A stretch of DNA of 64,000 bases, from the NCBI RefSeq assembly GCF_001594145.1, contig NZ_LVCF01000043.1, forward strand, positions 1 to 64,000, read 5' to 3'. Position numbers and translations under genes: made by a program. Origin of the DNA: Branchiibius sp. NY16-3462-2. GTDB taxonomy: Bacteria; Actinomycetota; Actinomycetes; Actinomycetales; Dermatophilaceae. Under the pieces are notes generated by a model, which had not been told where the DNA came from, ran no database searches, and saw only the letters and a program-made list of their open reading frames with translations. Within the stretch, counting starts at the first letter, position 1; every line of letters starts with the position of its first letter. Shown here piece by piece: positions 7,740 through 15,921 of the stretch.

Positions 7740-8876
7740 TCACTGCGCGCGCAGCCGGGCTGCCTGACGCGAGAGATGGTCGCGTTCGGCTTCCGTCGTG
7801 GCCTGGCTCGCCGCCGTGGCGTACAGCTCGGCGGCTTGCTCGCGATCGCCGGCTTGCTCATGCAGGTACGCCGATGCCGCCGCGTATCGCGGAACCCGCG
7901 GGTCCACTTGGTGCAGGTCCGTGAGGCCGTACCGCGGTCCGCGCCACTCTCCCACTGCCACAGCACGATTCAGCCGGATCACCGGTGAGTCGTTGAAGGC
8001 GAGTAACTCGTCGTACCACTCGACGATCTGTTGCCAGTCCGTTTCGGCCGCGGTTGGCGCGTCGGCGTGCAACGCCGCAATCGCTGCTTGCGCCTGAAAC
8101 TCGCCGAGCCGATCCTTCGCCAGTGCGGCCTGCAGAATGTCGATCCCCTCCGCGAAAAGGGCGGTGTCCCACAGACGCCGGTCCTGCTCTGCCAGCGGGA
8201 CGAGTTGCGCATCCCGCCATCGGGCGGGCCGACGCGCGTGGTGGAGCAGCATCAGCGCCAGCAGCCCCGCCACCTCAGGCTCGTCGGCCTGGTCGAAGAC
8301 GTTGCGGCACAGGCGGATTGCCTCTGAAGACAGGTCGACGTCTCCGGTGTATCCCTCGTTGAAGACCAGATACAGGGTCCGCAGGACGGTGCTCAGATCA
8401 CCCGGTTCCTGAAGCGGGACACCCGACAGCTTCTGCTTGGCGCGACTGATTCGCTGCGCCATCGTCGCTTCCGGCACGAGGTAGGCATTGGCGATCTGGC
8501 GGGTGGTGAGCCCCGCGACGGCGCGAAGAGTCAGGGCGACCGCGGACGCCGGGGTGAGCGAGGGGTGGGCACACAACAGGTAGAGCCAGAGTGTGTCGTC
8601 GTACGCCGACACCTCGCCCGCAGCCGGCTCGCGCGCCACGTCGTCTTCGCGACGCTCGCGTGCCTGGCGACTGCGCACATCGTCCAGGAACCGCCGCCAG
8701 GCAGCCGTCACCAGCCAGGCTCGTGGATCACGCGGCGGGTCATCCGGCCAGGTCTGCCAGGCACTCACCAGAGCCGATTGGACCGCGTCCTCGGCCGTGG
8801 CGAAGTCAGCGCCACGACGGACGAGGGCGCTGACGACCTGCGGGATCAGAGCCCGCAGGTCGTCATCGGGAATCAT
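7740..8876 (-). CDS. ECF42-type RNA polymerase sigma factor with C-terminal TPR-like extension
   Basis: A 378-residue sigma-70 family protein. The N-terminal third holds region 2 (FATAEDAVQSALVSAWQTWPDDPPRDPRA is split across it) and region 4 (VAGLTTRQIANAYLVPEATMAQRISRAK). The remaining 200 residues form a helical TPR-like domain with LLALMLLHHARR and LNRAVAVGEWRGP. This domain order and the adjacent DGPF gene are the hallmarks of group ECF42, known from Streptomyces venezuelae. These sigma factors lack a dedicated anti-sigma factor, and the C-terminal extension is thought to control activity. The start ATG at 8876 overlaps the DGPF stop codon by 4 bp, so the pair is coupled. Confidence 0.85.
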   Translation of the reverse strand: MIPDDDLRALIPQVVSALVRRGADFATAEDAVQSALVSAWQTWPDDPPRDPRAWLVTAAWRRFLDDVRSRQARERREDDVAREPAAGEVSAYDDTLWLYLLCAHPSLTPASAVALTLRAVAGLTTRQIANAYLVPEATMAQRISRAKQKLSGVPLQEPGDLSTVLRTLYLVFNEGYTGDVDLSSEAIRLCRNVFDQADEPEVAGLLALMLLHHARRPARWRDAQLVPLAEQDRRLWDTALFAEGIDILQAALAKDRLGEFQAQAAIAALHADAPTAAETDWQQIVEWYDELLAFNDSPVIRLNRAVAVGEWRGPRYGLTDLHQVDPRVPRYAAASAYLHEQAGDREQAAELYATAASQATTEAERDHLSRQAARLRAQ

Positions 8877-9280
8877 TCGGTGATGACCGGCGGCGCGTCC
8901 ATGACTGGGCGCAACTCGAGCCACTCTCCGAGCGGACGTCCACCAGCGGCGGGCGCAGCGGACAGTTCGCCCGCGAGTTCGACCGCCCGGTCGTAACTGT
9001 CCACGTCCACGATCATCCAACCGGCGATCAGATCCTTGGTCTCCGCGAACGGACCGTCCGTGATCGGCGGGCGCCCCTCCCCGTCGTACCTGACCCACAC
9101 GCCGTCCATGGACAGCCCGTCGGCGGAGACGAACTCGCCGGTTTCGCGGAGTTTGTCCGCGAAGTCGTGCATGAATTGGATGTGGTCACTCCACTCCTGG
9201 GGCGTCCACTGGTCTCCGGGCACATCGTTCAGCGCCGGTCGGCCGCCGCGATAGTGCTTGAGCATCAGATACTTGGCCAT
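8873..9280 (-). CDS. DGPF/YCII-domain protein, partner of the ECF42 sigma factor
   Basis: A 135-residue alpha-beta protein with the diagnostic ITDGPFAETKDLIAGWMIVD segment near residue 80 that gives the DGPF family its name. I choose the ATG at 9280 because an AGGAG ribosome-binding site sits 7 nt before it; the upstream ATG at 9295 would bury that site. Proteins of this family are encoded with, and are the main known targets of, ECF42 sigma factors; their chemistry is unknown. It is the first gene of the pair and overlaps the sigma gene by 4 bp. Confidence 0.85.
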   Translation of the reverse strand: MAKYLMLKHYRGGRPALNDVPGDQWTPQEWSDHIQFMHDFADKLRETGEFVSADGLSMDGVWVRYDGEGRPPITDGPFAETKDLIAGWMIVDVDSYDRAVELAGELSAAPAAGGRPLGEWLELRPVMDAPPVITE

Positions 9281-9325
9281 CGTCGTCTCCTTCATCGGAA
9301 CGGCCCGTGCGGCCGCCTCACTTCA

Positions 9326-9354
9326 TAGACGGCGCCGATCTCTCGTTCTCTACA
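9326..9354 (-). promoter_or_regulatory. candidate ECF-type promoter of the DGPF-sigma pair
   Basis: On the minus strand TGTAGA (9354-9349) is followed after 17 nt by CGTCTA (9331-9326). This resembles an ECF -35 of the TGTCGA kind and a CGTC -10, placed about 45 nt before the DGPF start. ECF42 factors are known to drive their DGPF genes. One base of the -35 differs from the expectation I remember, so this is tentative. Confidence 0.3.
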
Positions 9355-9394
9355 TCAGCGACGAGGGCTCACGCGCCCGCCTAGAATTCCTCTG

Positions 9395-10726
9395 ATGCCG
9401 CTGCCTCGATACTTCCAGCCACAACAGATCGTGCGCAGCGGGACCTGCACCTGGCTGCTAGACACCACGTGGCCGGTCGCCTTAGGCATCGCCGACGACG
9501 GGAGCCGTACCGTCCAAGCCTGGCCGTGGCCGCTCGAGCGGGACGGGTCCGAGTTCGACCACGAGGGCCTCGCCGATGGGGTCGGCATCGTGGTGCGCGA
9601 CGGCACCCAGGTCGTCTGGGCACGGCGGGACGGCTGCGTCGCTGTCCACATCGACCCGAAGTTGCGTCTGGACGCGGCCGATCCGGAAGTGGCGTGGTTG
9701 ACCGCGGAGTATTACATCGATCCCGGCGACCCGCCCGCGCCGGCGCCCCCTCTGGAGCCCGGACGCATCGTCGCCGTACGCCGCGATGGAACCGCAGTCG
9801 ATGTCGGCACGCCCGCTCCTGTGCGGGCCATCAACGTGGCCGGAGGCGATGTTTTTGTCACGCTGAGCGATCCGGTTGTTGCGTATCCGCGGGATGGTGG
9901 ATGGTCGTTCGGGTATCCCACGAGGGTGTTGCGAACCGACCGCGCAACCCTGCTGGGCGGTGAACTCGACGGGCAACTGGTCGATCCTTCGCACGTCCCG
10001 GACACACCTGCCTACCGGCGGTACGCCTGGTACTGGTTGGATCCGTGGGAGCAGGTCCAACGGTACGGCGTTCCCGCGGACGGGCTTGTGTGGCAGGCCG
10101 GTTCGCAGCCGCGCAGTGACACGATCCGTCGTCGGGTCTACGCCGTCGGTCACGAGCCGAGTTCTGGTGACGAAGTAGTCCGAGTCGATCTCGGGATCGG
10201 CTTCGTGCGTGACGTCCAAGCAGTCGGCGATGAGTTGTGGGTCGCCGTCGCTCGTGCGCAGTCAAAGCCCACTCCGGAGAATCCGGGCGCGGATGTGCTC
10301 GTAGTCCGCGCGGATGGCTCTGCCCGCGAGGTGTATAAGGCTGACACCCTCGACATCAGCCAGTTCTCGCCGAACCCCCGTCGTCCATCTCAAGAGGAGA
10401 TCGACGACGCAATCGAGAAGGTGCGGGGTCAGTTCAGCAACCTGGGCGGCTTCTGGACGGCAGACGACGGAAGCTCTCACCCGCTCCTCCGCGGCCTGTC
10501 CGAACCCTCGGTCTCCGTCGAGGGTGACTGGCCAACCTCCCGCGTCGTCGTGACGTTCAAGCACACCAGCCGCCCCGACCTCGTCCTGCGGCGGAAACTT
10601 CGGATTTTCGACGACGAGGGCTACCCGGTGGACCACGAATATGCGTCGATCCATCTGATGGAGGACCTGGACACTGACCACGTGCCGCCCGCGCAGGACG
10701 CCGTCAACGGCGTACTCGACATCTGA
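9395..10726 (+). CDS. uncharacterised 443-residue protein
   Basis: I do not recognise this protein. It starts at the ATG at 9395, has no signal peptide or membrane span, and is acidic and tryptophan-rich (WPWPLERDG, AWYWLDPWEQVQRYGV). Several short strand-like units recur: VVRDGTQVVWARRDG, IVAVRRDGTAVDVG, LVVRADGSAREVY. This suggests a beta-propeller or similar repeated-sheet cytoplasmic protein. The middle holds a Pro-rich turn (PPAPAPPLEPG) near residue 115. It is divergent from the DGPF-sigma pair (114 bp between starts) and convergent with the SDR gene (21 bp). No function can be assigned. Confidence 0.7.
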   Translation: MPLPRYFQPQQIVRSGTCTWLLDTTWPVALGIADDGSRTVQAWPWPLERDGSEFDHEGLADGVGIVVRDGTQVVWARRDGCVAVHIDPKLRLDAADPEVAWLTAEYYIDPGDPPAPAPPLEPGRIVAVRRDGTAVDVGTPAPVRAINVAGGDVFVTLSDPVVAYPRDGGWSFGYPTRVLRTDRATLLGGELDGQLVDPSHVPDTPAYRRYAWYWLDPWEQVQRYGVPADGLVWQAGSQPRSDTIRRRVYAVGHEPSSGDEVVRVDLGIGFVRDVQAVGDELWVAVARAQSKPTPENPGADVLVVRADGSAREVYKADTLDISQFSPNPRRPSQEEIDDAIEKVRGQFSNLGGFWTADDGSSHPLLRGLSEPSVSVEGDWPTSRVVVTFKHTSRPDLVLRRKLRIFDDEGYPVDHEYASIHLMEDLDTDHVPPAQDAVNGVLDI

Positions 10727-10747
10727 ACGACAGACGCACCAATGCGG

Positions 10748-11434
10748 CTACCAGGCAACCGGATTGCCCTGGTAGTCCAGGAACTGGAGCCCGCCATCAC
10801 GCGCGTGCGCCAACATGACCCCGACCACTCCGTGGGCGCTCTGGGCCACGGTCAGGGTGGCCCCCTCACCGCCCAACTCAGTCTGCACCCAGCCGGGATG
10901 CATCAGGAGCAGCGTGACACCTGACGGTGCCCGGGTCGCGTAACTGCGCATGAGCTGGTTCAGCGCCGACTTGCTGGCCCGGTAGACCTCGTGACCGCCA
11001 CGGGTGTTCATCCCGATGCTGCCCTGACGGGACGACATCACGCCGATCGTCCCGGTGTCGGACACGCGGTCGGCCAAGCGTTCGATGGCGTGCAGCGGGG
11101 CGAGGGCGTTGGTGACCATCACCGTGGAGAAGACGTCCGCCGACACCTCCCCTACCGGGACGTCAGGATCGGTGATACCCGCGTTGATGAAGATGAGATC
11201 GAGCTCGGCCGGGCTGAATTGCTCTCGCAGACGGTCGATCTGGGCGTCATCGGTGATATCGACACTCTCGATGTGGATGGTGCGTCCTGGCTCATCGGCC
11301 AGGTCGTGCAGTTCGGTACGCCGATCGCCGCGAACCGTCCCCGTCACCTCCCAGCCGTGGTCCGACAGTTCCCGTACCACGGCTGCTCCCAACGTCCGGG
11401 ATGCTCCGATCACCAACGCCTTCTTCGTGCTCAT
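10748..11434 (-). CDS. short-chain dehydrogenase/reductase (SDR)
   Basis: A 228-residue classical SDR. The nucleotide-binding motif near residue 9 is IGASRTLGAAVV (T-L-G where G-I-G is common). It is followed by DITDDAQ, the INAGI strand, the catalytic YRASKSALN (Tyr-x-x-x-Lys) near residue 152, and a serine in VMSSRQG. The start is set at the ATG at 11434, preceded by GGAAGGGAT; it must be near there because the Rossmann motif begins within nine residues. The closest relatives in layout are the CsgA/sniffer-type SDRs. The first 143 bp overlap the end of the upstream membrane-protein frame. Confidence 0.85.
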   Translation of the reverse strand: MSTKKALVIGASRTLGAAVVRELSDHGWEVTGTVRGDRRTELHDLADEPGRTIHIESVDITDDAQIDRLREQFSPAELDLIFINAGITDPDVPVGEVSADVFSTVMVTNALAPLHAIERLADRVSDTGTIGVMSSRQGSIGMNTRGGHEVYRASKSALNQLMRSYATRAPSGVTLLLMHPGWVQTELGGEGATLTVAQSAHGVVGVMLAHARDGGLQFLDYQGNPVAW

Positions 11435-11945
11435 CCGTAGATCCCTTCCGTCGCGCGCCACGCACCGCCTTCACCAGGGGCGTCAGCGCGATGGCCAAAC
11501 CACCCAGGCCAATTGTGCCGACGGCGACGTCAACGCTACGACGCCCCTGCGGCGCCCAGTACACGTCCTTCAGATCCAGCAACAGCGCTGCCTCGTCGGC
11601 GATGAGGGCATTGGCCACGCCGTACCCGATCGGAATCGCCGCATGTTCGCCCATCGCGTTGTTTGCCTCGGCACGGACCGCGAAGCTACCGATGATCGAC
11701 AGCCCGAGAATACCCAGGTTGTAGTGGTGGAAATGCTCGCCGCCGAGGGAGACCCCTCCGCCTTTGGGTCCGTGGCCGTCCTTGATCCAGTGGGTGAGAG
11801 CACGAACACCGGCGAACGTCGCCGTGAACGATCCCCACGCCAGGATGGCGGCCCGTTCGTCTCGACCGATGTCGTGAGTCCAGCTGTGCCTTGTGCGGCG
11901 TACCGCCTCAGTCGGGGTCAGCGGTTCTTCGTCTGTGATTGTCAC
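11292..11945 (-). CDS. small integral membrane protein with His-rich motif, overlapping the SDR gene
   Basis: A 217-residue frame with a GTG start at 11945. Residues 30-160 contain about three to four membrane segments (AILAWGSFTATFAGVRALTHW, NLGILGLSIIGSFAV, IPIGYGVANALIADEAALL, GTIGLGGLAIALTPLV) and a polar loop GGEHFHHYNLG with three histidines. This resembles uncharacterised actinobacterial membrane proteins; no function is known to me. The last 47 residues are low-complexity (Gly/Ser/Arg) and read through the start of the SDR gene in another frame, so the natural stop may have been lost or frameshifted. Confidence 0.6.
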   Translation of the reverse strand: MTITDEEPLTPTEAVRRTRHSWTHDIGRDERAAILAWGSFTATFAGVRALTHWIKDGHGPKGGGVSLGGEHFHHYNLGILGLSIIGSFAVRAEANNAMGEHAAIPIGYGVANALIADEAALLLDLKDVYWAPQGRRSVDVAVGTIGLGGLAIALTPLVKAVRGARRKGSTDEHEEGVGDRSIPDVGSSRGTGTVGPRLGGDGDGSRRSAYRTARPGR

Positions 11946-11988
11946 GCCGACCCATTGTGCTCACGCGACTGGGCGTTACCTGAGCACA

Positions 11989-12450
11989 TCAGCCGACTTC
12001 GATGATCTCCTCGGTGAGGTCGTGCCCGTTCTCGCACACCAGCTTGACCGTCACCGGCGCACCACAGTCCTCGTGGCGCAATCGCGGAGCCCGACCGGGG
12101 ATGTGACGGCTCCCCCACGCGTGCAAGCTCAACAGGACCGGCAGCAGCTCGTGACCCGCATCGGTCAGCGCGTACTCGAAGCGCTGGCGTTGCCCGGGCT
12201 CCTGGTAGGGCACCTTGGTCAGCACCCCGGCGTCAACGAGCTCGCGCAAGCGGCGGGCCGCGACGGATTCGGTGACTCCGACCCGTTTGACCAGGTGGTC
12301 GAATCGCGTTGTCCCATAGGCGACTTCACGAAGAAGGACGAAAGAGACCCTGTTCCCGAGCAGCGCAAGCGAGCGCTCCATCGGGCACCACTGCCCCAGG
12401 GGCTGATCCCCGCGGTTCGCGAGCGCCCCAGCCAGCTCAACATCGGTCAT
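11989..12450 (-). CDS. HxlR-family winged-helix transcriptional regulator
   Basis: A 153-residue regulator with the HxlR layout: CPMERSLALLGNRVSFVLLREV (residues 22-43, containing the family's conserved Cys and helix-turn-helix entry), TRFDHLVKRVGVTESVAARRLRELVDAGVL as recognition region, and a beta wing ending in EYALTDAGHELLPVL. A C-terminal tail with HEDC and CENGH may form a small metal site, which is less usual. It is divergent from an MFS exporter with 56 bp between starts and is the likely regulator of that pump. Confidence 0.88.
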   Translation of the reverse strand: MTDVELAGALANRGDQPLGQWCPMERSLALLGNRVSFVLLREVAYGTTRFDHLVKRVGVTESVAARRLRELVDAGVLTKVPYQEPGQRQRFEYALTDAGHELLPVLLSLHAWGSRHIPGRAPRLRHEDCGAPVTVKLVCENGHDLTEEIIEVG

Positions 12451-12458
12451 GCCCCCCA

Positions 12459-12482
12459 GGATACCCCTGACTTGACGTATCC
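12459..12482. promoter_or_regulatory. inverted repeat in the HxlR/MFS divergent region, candidate operator
   Basis: GGATAC (12459-12464) and GTATCC (12477-12482) form a 6-bp inverted repeat with a 12-nt spacer in the only intergenic space between the two divergent starts. A TTGACG hexamer (12472-12477) inside it could be a -35 for the MFS gene. HxlR regulators bind such spaced repeats and often repress the neighbouring gene; that assignment is inferred from position. Confidence 0.4.
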
Positions 12483-12506
12483 AAAGACAGCGGTGACCAT
12501 CTGACT

Positions 12507-13904
12507 ATGCATCTGCAAAGTCAGCGCATCGTGACTGCCACCCTGGTTGGCTCGGCCTTCCTGACCGGCATCGACCTGTTCATCGTCAATGTCGCCTTTG
12601 ACGACATCGCCAGGGACCTCGGCAATGCCAGCACCACCCTGAGTCAGCTGAGTTGGATCCTCAATGCGTACGCCGTGGTGTTCGCCGCGCTGCTCATCCC
12701 GATGGGGCGCATGGGCGATCGCTACGGCAACCGCCTGGTCTTCATCCTCGGGCTGAGCCTGTTCACGCTCTCAAGTGCGGCATGTGCCGCTGCGGGTTCG
12801 GTGTGGATGCTCGTAGCGTTCCGGGGTGTGCAGGCCGTCGGCGCTGCTGCGATGACACCGACCAGCCTCGGTCTGCTGCTGGCGAGCTTGCCTGCAGCGC
12901 AACGGCGTCCGGCTGCTCGCGCCTGGGCTATGACCGGTGCCCTCGCAGCCTCGGTCGGTCCCGCCCTGGGCGGTGGGCTGGTCAGCTTGTCCTGGCGGTG
13001 GGCCTTCCTGATCAACGTGCCAGTCGGCATCCTGATGCTGGTAGCCGCGCTGCGCTACGTGCCCGACGTCCGCCACGACAAGTCGACCCCACGACCTGAT
13101 CTCCTCGGCGCCGCTCTGCTCACCGCATGCATCGCCGCTCTCGTGTTGGCGATCGTGCAGAGCACAGACTGGGGGTGGGTCAGTTCAGGGGTGATCACCG
13201 CACTGGTCGTCGCTCTCGTCCTTGGCGGTGCGTTCGCGTGGCGCACGGCCAGGCATGCGTCGCCGATGATCGATACCCGGCTGTTCGCGACCCGTAGCTT
13301 CACCTCTGCGGCCGCCACGACGTTGGTCTTCAACCTCGGGTTCGCCGGGTCGTTGCTGGCCCTGATCCTGTGGATGCAGGAGGTGTGGCACTGGTCAGCA
13401 CTGACCACCGGCCTGGGCGTGGCCCTTGGCCCCCTCTTGGTGCCCATCACCTCACTACTGGCGCACCGCATCGCACCGACTATGCGGCCCGCGATCATGA
13501 TCTGCACCGGATGCATCGTCTGTGCAGCGGGCGCCGCCCTGACCGCCGTCTCGCTGAGGGCGGGCGGGAACTATTGGATCGGCGTACTGCCCGGATGGCT
13601 GCTGGGCGGCATCGGCGTCGGCCTGGCCATGCCCAACCTCGTCGCTGCGGGCACGGCTGAACTTCCCCCGGCGGCGACCTCCACAGGGGGTGGAGTGATC
13701 TCGATGGCCCGCCAGGTCGGAATGGCGTTCGGCATCGCGGTCCTGGTCACCATCATCGCCAACAAGGTCCCACGCGACGCGCTACCGACAGCGCTGCTGG
13801 TCGTCGCGGGCATGCACGTGGCGGCGGCGCTCGTCGCAACTCTCATGCTGCGCCCCAACCGCCAGCCGGTGGCGGCGCCGTCCACTCCACAGCTGTCAGC
13901 GTGA
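12507..13904 (+). CDS. MFS drug exporter, DHA2 (14-helix) family
   Basis: A 465-residue membrane protein of the EmrB/QacA type. It starts with FLTGIDLFIVNVAFDDIARDL (helix 1, with the Asp found in this family), then motif A as GRMGDRYGNR, motif C as GALAASVGPALGGGLV, and about fourteen hydrophobic segments. Such pumps export drugs or metabolites by proton antiport. The C-terminus is short and hydrophilic. Control by the divergent HxlR regulator is likely; the substrate is unknown. Confidence 0.88.
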   Translation: MHLQSQRIVTATLVGSAFLTGIDLFIVNVAFDDIARDLGNASTTLSQLSWILNAYAVVFAALLIPMGRMGDRYGNRLVFILGLSLFTLSSAACAAAGSVWMLVAFRGVQAVGAAAMTPTSLGLLLASLPAAQRRPAARAWAMTGALAASVGPALGGGLVSLSWRWAFLINVPVGILMLVAALRYVPDVRHDKSTPRPDLLGAALLTACIAALVLAIVQSTDWGWVSSGVITALVVALVLGGAFAWRTARHASPMIDTRLFATRSFTSAAATTLVFNLGFAGSLLALILWMQEVWHWSALTTGLGVALGPLLVPITSLLAHRIAPTMRPAIMICTGCIVCAAGAALTAVSLRAGGNYWIGVLPGWLLGGIGVGLAMPNLVAAGTAELPPAATSTGGGVISMARQVGMAFGIAVLVTIIANKVPRDALPTALLVVAGMHVAAALVATLMLRPNRQPVAAPSTPQLSA

Positions 13905-13958
13905 CGCGCCGCGCGAGCACTGCCAACCACGAAAACGAGGGCCCGCTACGGTTCCTCC

Positions 13959-14432
13959 ATGTCCTGGAAGGAGCTACTCGCGGCGCTCGCGATGGTTGGC
14001 GGTGTCGCCGGTTGCTCCGATTCTCTGGCGGCCCCGGCCGAACTGCCCCTACCGGCCTTTGCGAGATCCGTGGCCACAGACGACGCGTCCGACGTCGACG
14101 ATCCCATGCGCTCACAGCTTGTGGTCGCTGACATCGCTGACCACCCGACGAGCGAGTTGATCGCCTTCTACCGAGACCGCTTTCCTGCGTCCGCGGGATG
14201 GAAGGAGCAGACCGTCGACGAGGGTCGCCGCCTGTGCCTGGTCCGCTCGGGTGACCATGTAGAGGTCGTTCGGGTCGATGATTACCAGGGCAGCCGCGTG
14301 CCAGCGGCGAGCGGCCGATACCTGCTGAGTTCAGCCGTTTTCGAGGAAGCCGAGTACGAACCCGCCGCGCAGTGTCGGCTGACTCACCTATGGACGCCGA
14401 TCGATCTCCTGGGCGAGCAGAGCCCCAGCTGA
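13959..14432 (+). CDS. small predicted lipoprotein
   Basis: A 157-residue protein with a lipoprotein signal (hydrophobic LLAALAMVGG then VAGC, cleavage before Cys19). The mature part begins with an Ala/Pro-rich linker. It then has a compact domain with ELIAFYRDRFPASAGW, LCLVRSGDHVEVVRVDDY and a final LTHLWTPIDL. I do not recognise the domain. It starts 54 bp after the MFS gene on the same strand and ends at a terminator-like stem, so it may be the last gene of that transcript. Confidence 0.65.
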   Translation: MSWKELLAALAMVGGVAGCSDSLAAPAELPLPAFARSVATDDASDVDDPMRSQLVVADIADHPTSELIAFYRDRFPASAGWKEQTVDEGRRLCLVRSGDHVEVVRVDDYQGSRVPAASGRYLLSSAVFEEAEYEPAAQCRLTHLWTPIDLLGEQSPS

Positions 14433-14449
14433 GCAAGAGTCTCAGCTGG
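14425..14449. terminator. stem-loop between convergent genes
   Basis: CCAGCTGAG and CTCAGCTGG form a 9-bp perfect stem around the loop CAAGAGT, followed by TTT on the plus strand. The stem includes the stop codon of the lipoprotein gene and faces the convergent gene ending at 14479. A bidirectional terminator is likely. Confidence 0.6.
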
Positions 14450-14478
14450 TTTCCGGGTAAGCAAGCTTGTAGTGCCGG

Positions 14479-15000
14479 TCATAAACCCACCTCGAACACC
14501 GACCAGCAGATCGGGTTTCTCCGACGCTGATCTTCTAGTACCAATGCCTTTACCTGAGTAGGCAATCGGTCGTGCTGCCAGTCGTTCTCAGCGAGTCGAG
14601 CGTCTTCGACGCCATCCGAAGGGGCAGCCGCCATCACAGCCTTGATGGCATACGCAGCGGCCCCAAGGTCGTGCTCCGCGACGTGCGCTACGACGGCCGC
14701 TTGTCCGGCCGAGTAGGCAGCCCACCGAGGTGCTCCGCGCAGCGGGCGGGCGGCACCCATTGCGTGACCACCGGCCGCACGGGCAATCATCACGCCGACC
14801 TCGCCACTGGCCCACGCCCTGATCGCAGCGATAGCTTCACGCGGACGCGGATCACTCGGCACCTGCGCCTCAAACAACCCCAGCACGTGCTCGGCGCAGT
14901 CAGCTGCCCACAACCCCAGAAGGTGGTGGTCCTCGTCGACCAGGGCGCCGCCCCGTCGGATGGTGATCAACCGCGGATCACGGACCGGAGGCAGGATCAC
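14479..15000 (-). CDS. putative immunity protein (Imm5-like helical domain)
   Basis: A 173-residue helical protein. WAADCAEHVLGLFEAQVPSDPRPREAIAAIRAWASGEV spans residues 31-68, and a later helix is APRWAAYSAGQAAVVAHVAEHDLGAAAYAIKAV. The D-x-R-P-R-E-A-I element followed by Ala-rich helices is typical of the Imm-5-like family of putative immunity proteins from polymorphic toxin loci. No toxin gene is nearby. The start is the GTG at 15000, 17 bp after the GNAT stop on the same strand, but the ribosome-binding site is weak and another start is possible. Confidence 0.6.
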   Translation of the reverse strand: MILPPVRDPRLITIRRGGALVDEDHHLLGLWAADCAEHVLGLFEAQVPSDPRPREAIAAIRAWASGEVGVMIARAAGGHAMGAARPLRGAPRWAAYSAGQAAVVAHVAEHDLGAAAYAIKAVMAAAPSDGVEDARLAENDWQHDRLPTQVKALVLEDQRRRNPICWSVFEVGL

Positions 15001-15017
15001 TGCGCACCAGCGCCAGG

Positions 15018-15848
15018 TCAGAGAATGACGGTCGCGAACTCGCCGACCTGACGGAAGCCCACCGACGTATAGGTGCGCACGGCCGCCTCGTTGTAGTCGT
15101 TCACGTAGAGCGTCACGGTGTGCGCATAGAAGTCCAGCACCTGCTGCACGACGGCATTCATGGCAGGAATCGCGATGCCCTGGCCGCGGCGATCCGGCGC
15201 GACCCACACGCCCTGGATCTGCGCCACACCGCTGGCCACGGACCCGACGTCCGCCTTGAAAACCACCCGTCCCCGTTCGACCAGCACGAACGTCTGGCCG
15301 GCCCCGATCAACGCGCTGACCAGTCGCCGGTAGTCGCGGTCGGAGCCAACGTACGGCCGGTAGCCGATCTCCTCGGTGAACATGTGCGCGGAGGCCGGCA
15401 GCACCAGATCCACCTCGTCGGGCCGGGCTGGGCGCACCCGCGGGTCGACCTCCCGGCCGTCGGCCAGGGGCGCAGTACTGACCGCCATCATCGGCTGCCT
15501 GCGCCGCAGGGATCGCGGCGGGCCCCAATGCCGTTGGAGACGGTCCCACAGCCCCAACACCTGGTCGGCGTCGCCGAACAGCGAGGAGGTGCGCCGCTGG
15601 TGCCGGCGCAACCGCTCGGCGTACGCGTCCAGGGCCGCGTCGTCGGCGTTCACCGGGACGACGTTGGCGGACATCCAACAGAGCGACCGCAGCCCGTCGG
15701 CGTCGTCGACACCGAGGGCGGACGAGGTGGCGTACGCACCGCCCTCCAGGAGCCGGGCGGCGACGAAGACGTTGGTCAGCGGGTCCAGGTCGCACACGTC
15801 GAGAGCGGCGGGATAGTCATCCCGACCGAGCACCCTCGCCCCGTGCAT
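15018..15848 (-). CDS. DUF4081-GNAT family N-acetyltransferase
   Basis: A 276-residue two-domain protein. The N-terminal 110 residues are DUF4081 (DDYPAALDVCDLDPLTNVFVA), and the C-terminal half is a GNAT fold with VWVAPDRRGQGIAIPAM as the acetyl-CoA pyrophosphate loop and TVTLYVNDYNEAAVRTYTSVGF at the end. The start is the ATG at 15848, preceded by AGAGGGTG. In many actinobacteria this gene directly follows ispG (Rv2867c in M. tuberculosis), as the last member of the dxr-rip1-ispG run. Here the two DUF402 genes separate it from ispG. The substrate is unknown. Confidence 0.85.
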   Translation of the reverse strand: MHGARVLGRDDYPAALDVCDLDPLTNVFVAARLLEGGAYATSSALGVDDADGLRSLCWMSANVVPVNADDAALDAYAERLRRHQRRTSSLFGDADQVLGLWDRLQRHWGPPRSLRRRQPMMAVSTAPLADGREVDPRVRPARPDEVDLVLPASAHMFTEEIGYRPYVGSDRDYRRLVSALIGAGQTFVLVERGRVVFKADVGSVASGVAQIQGVWVAPDRRGQGIAIPAMNAVVQQVLDFYAHTVTLYVNDYNEAAVRTYTSVGFRQVGEFATVIL

Positions 15849-15921
15849 GATCCGCAACACCCTCTAAGAGTGCCTGCCCCACCTCAGCCAGAGGTGCGAA
15901 ACGCCCAAGTAAGTTGCTCCT

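Noticed and set aside
15001..15795. Upstream in-frame extension of the immunity-like gene into the GNAT gene
   Set aside because: It overlaps the DUF4081-GNAT coding sequence out of frame and has shadow-like composition; the GTG at 15000 follows the GNAT stop.
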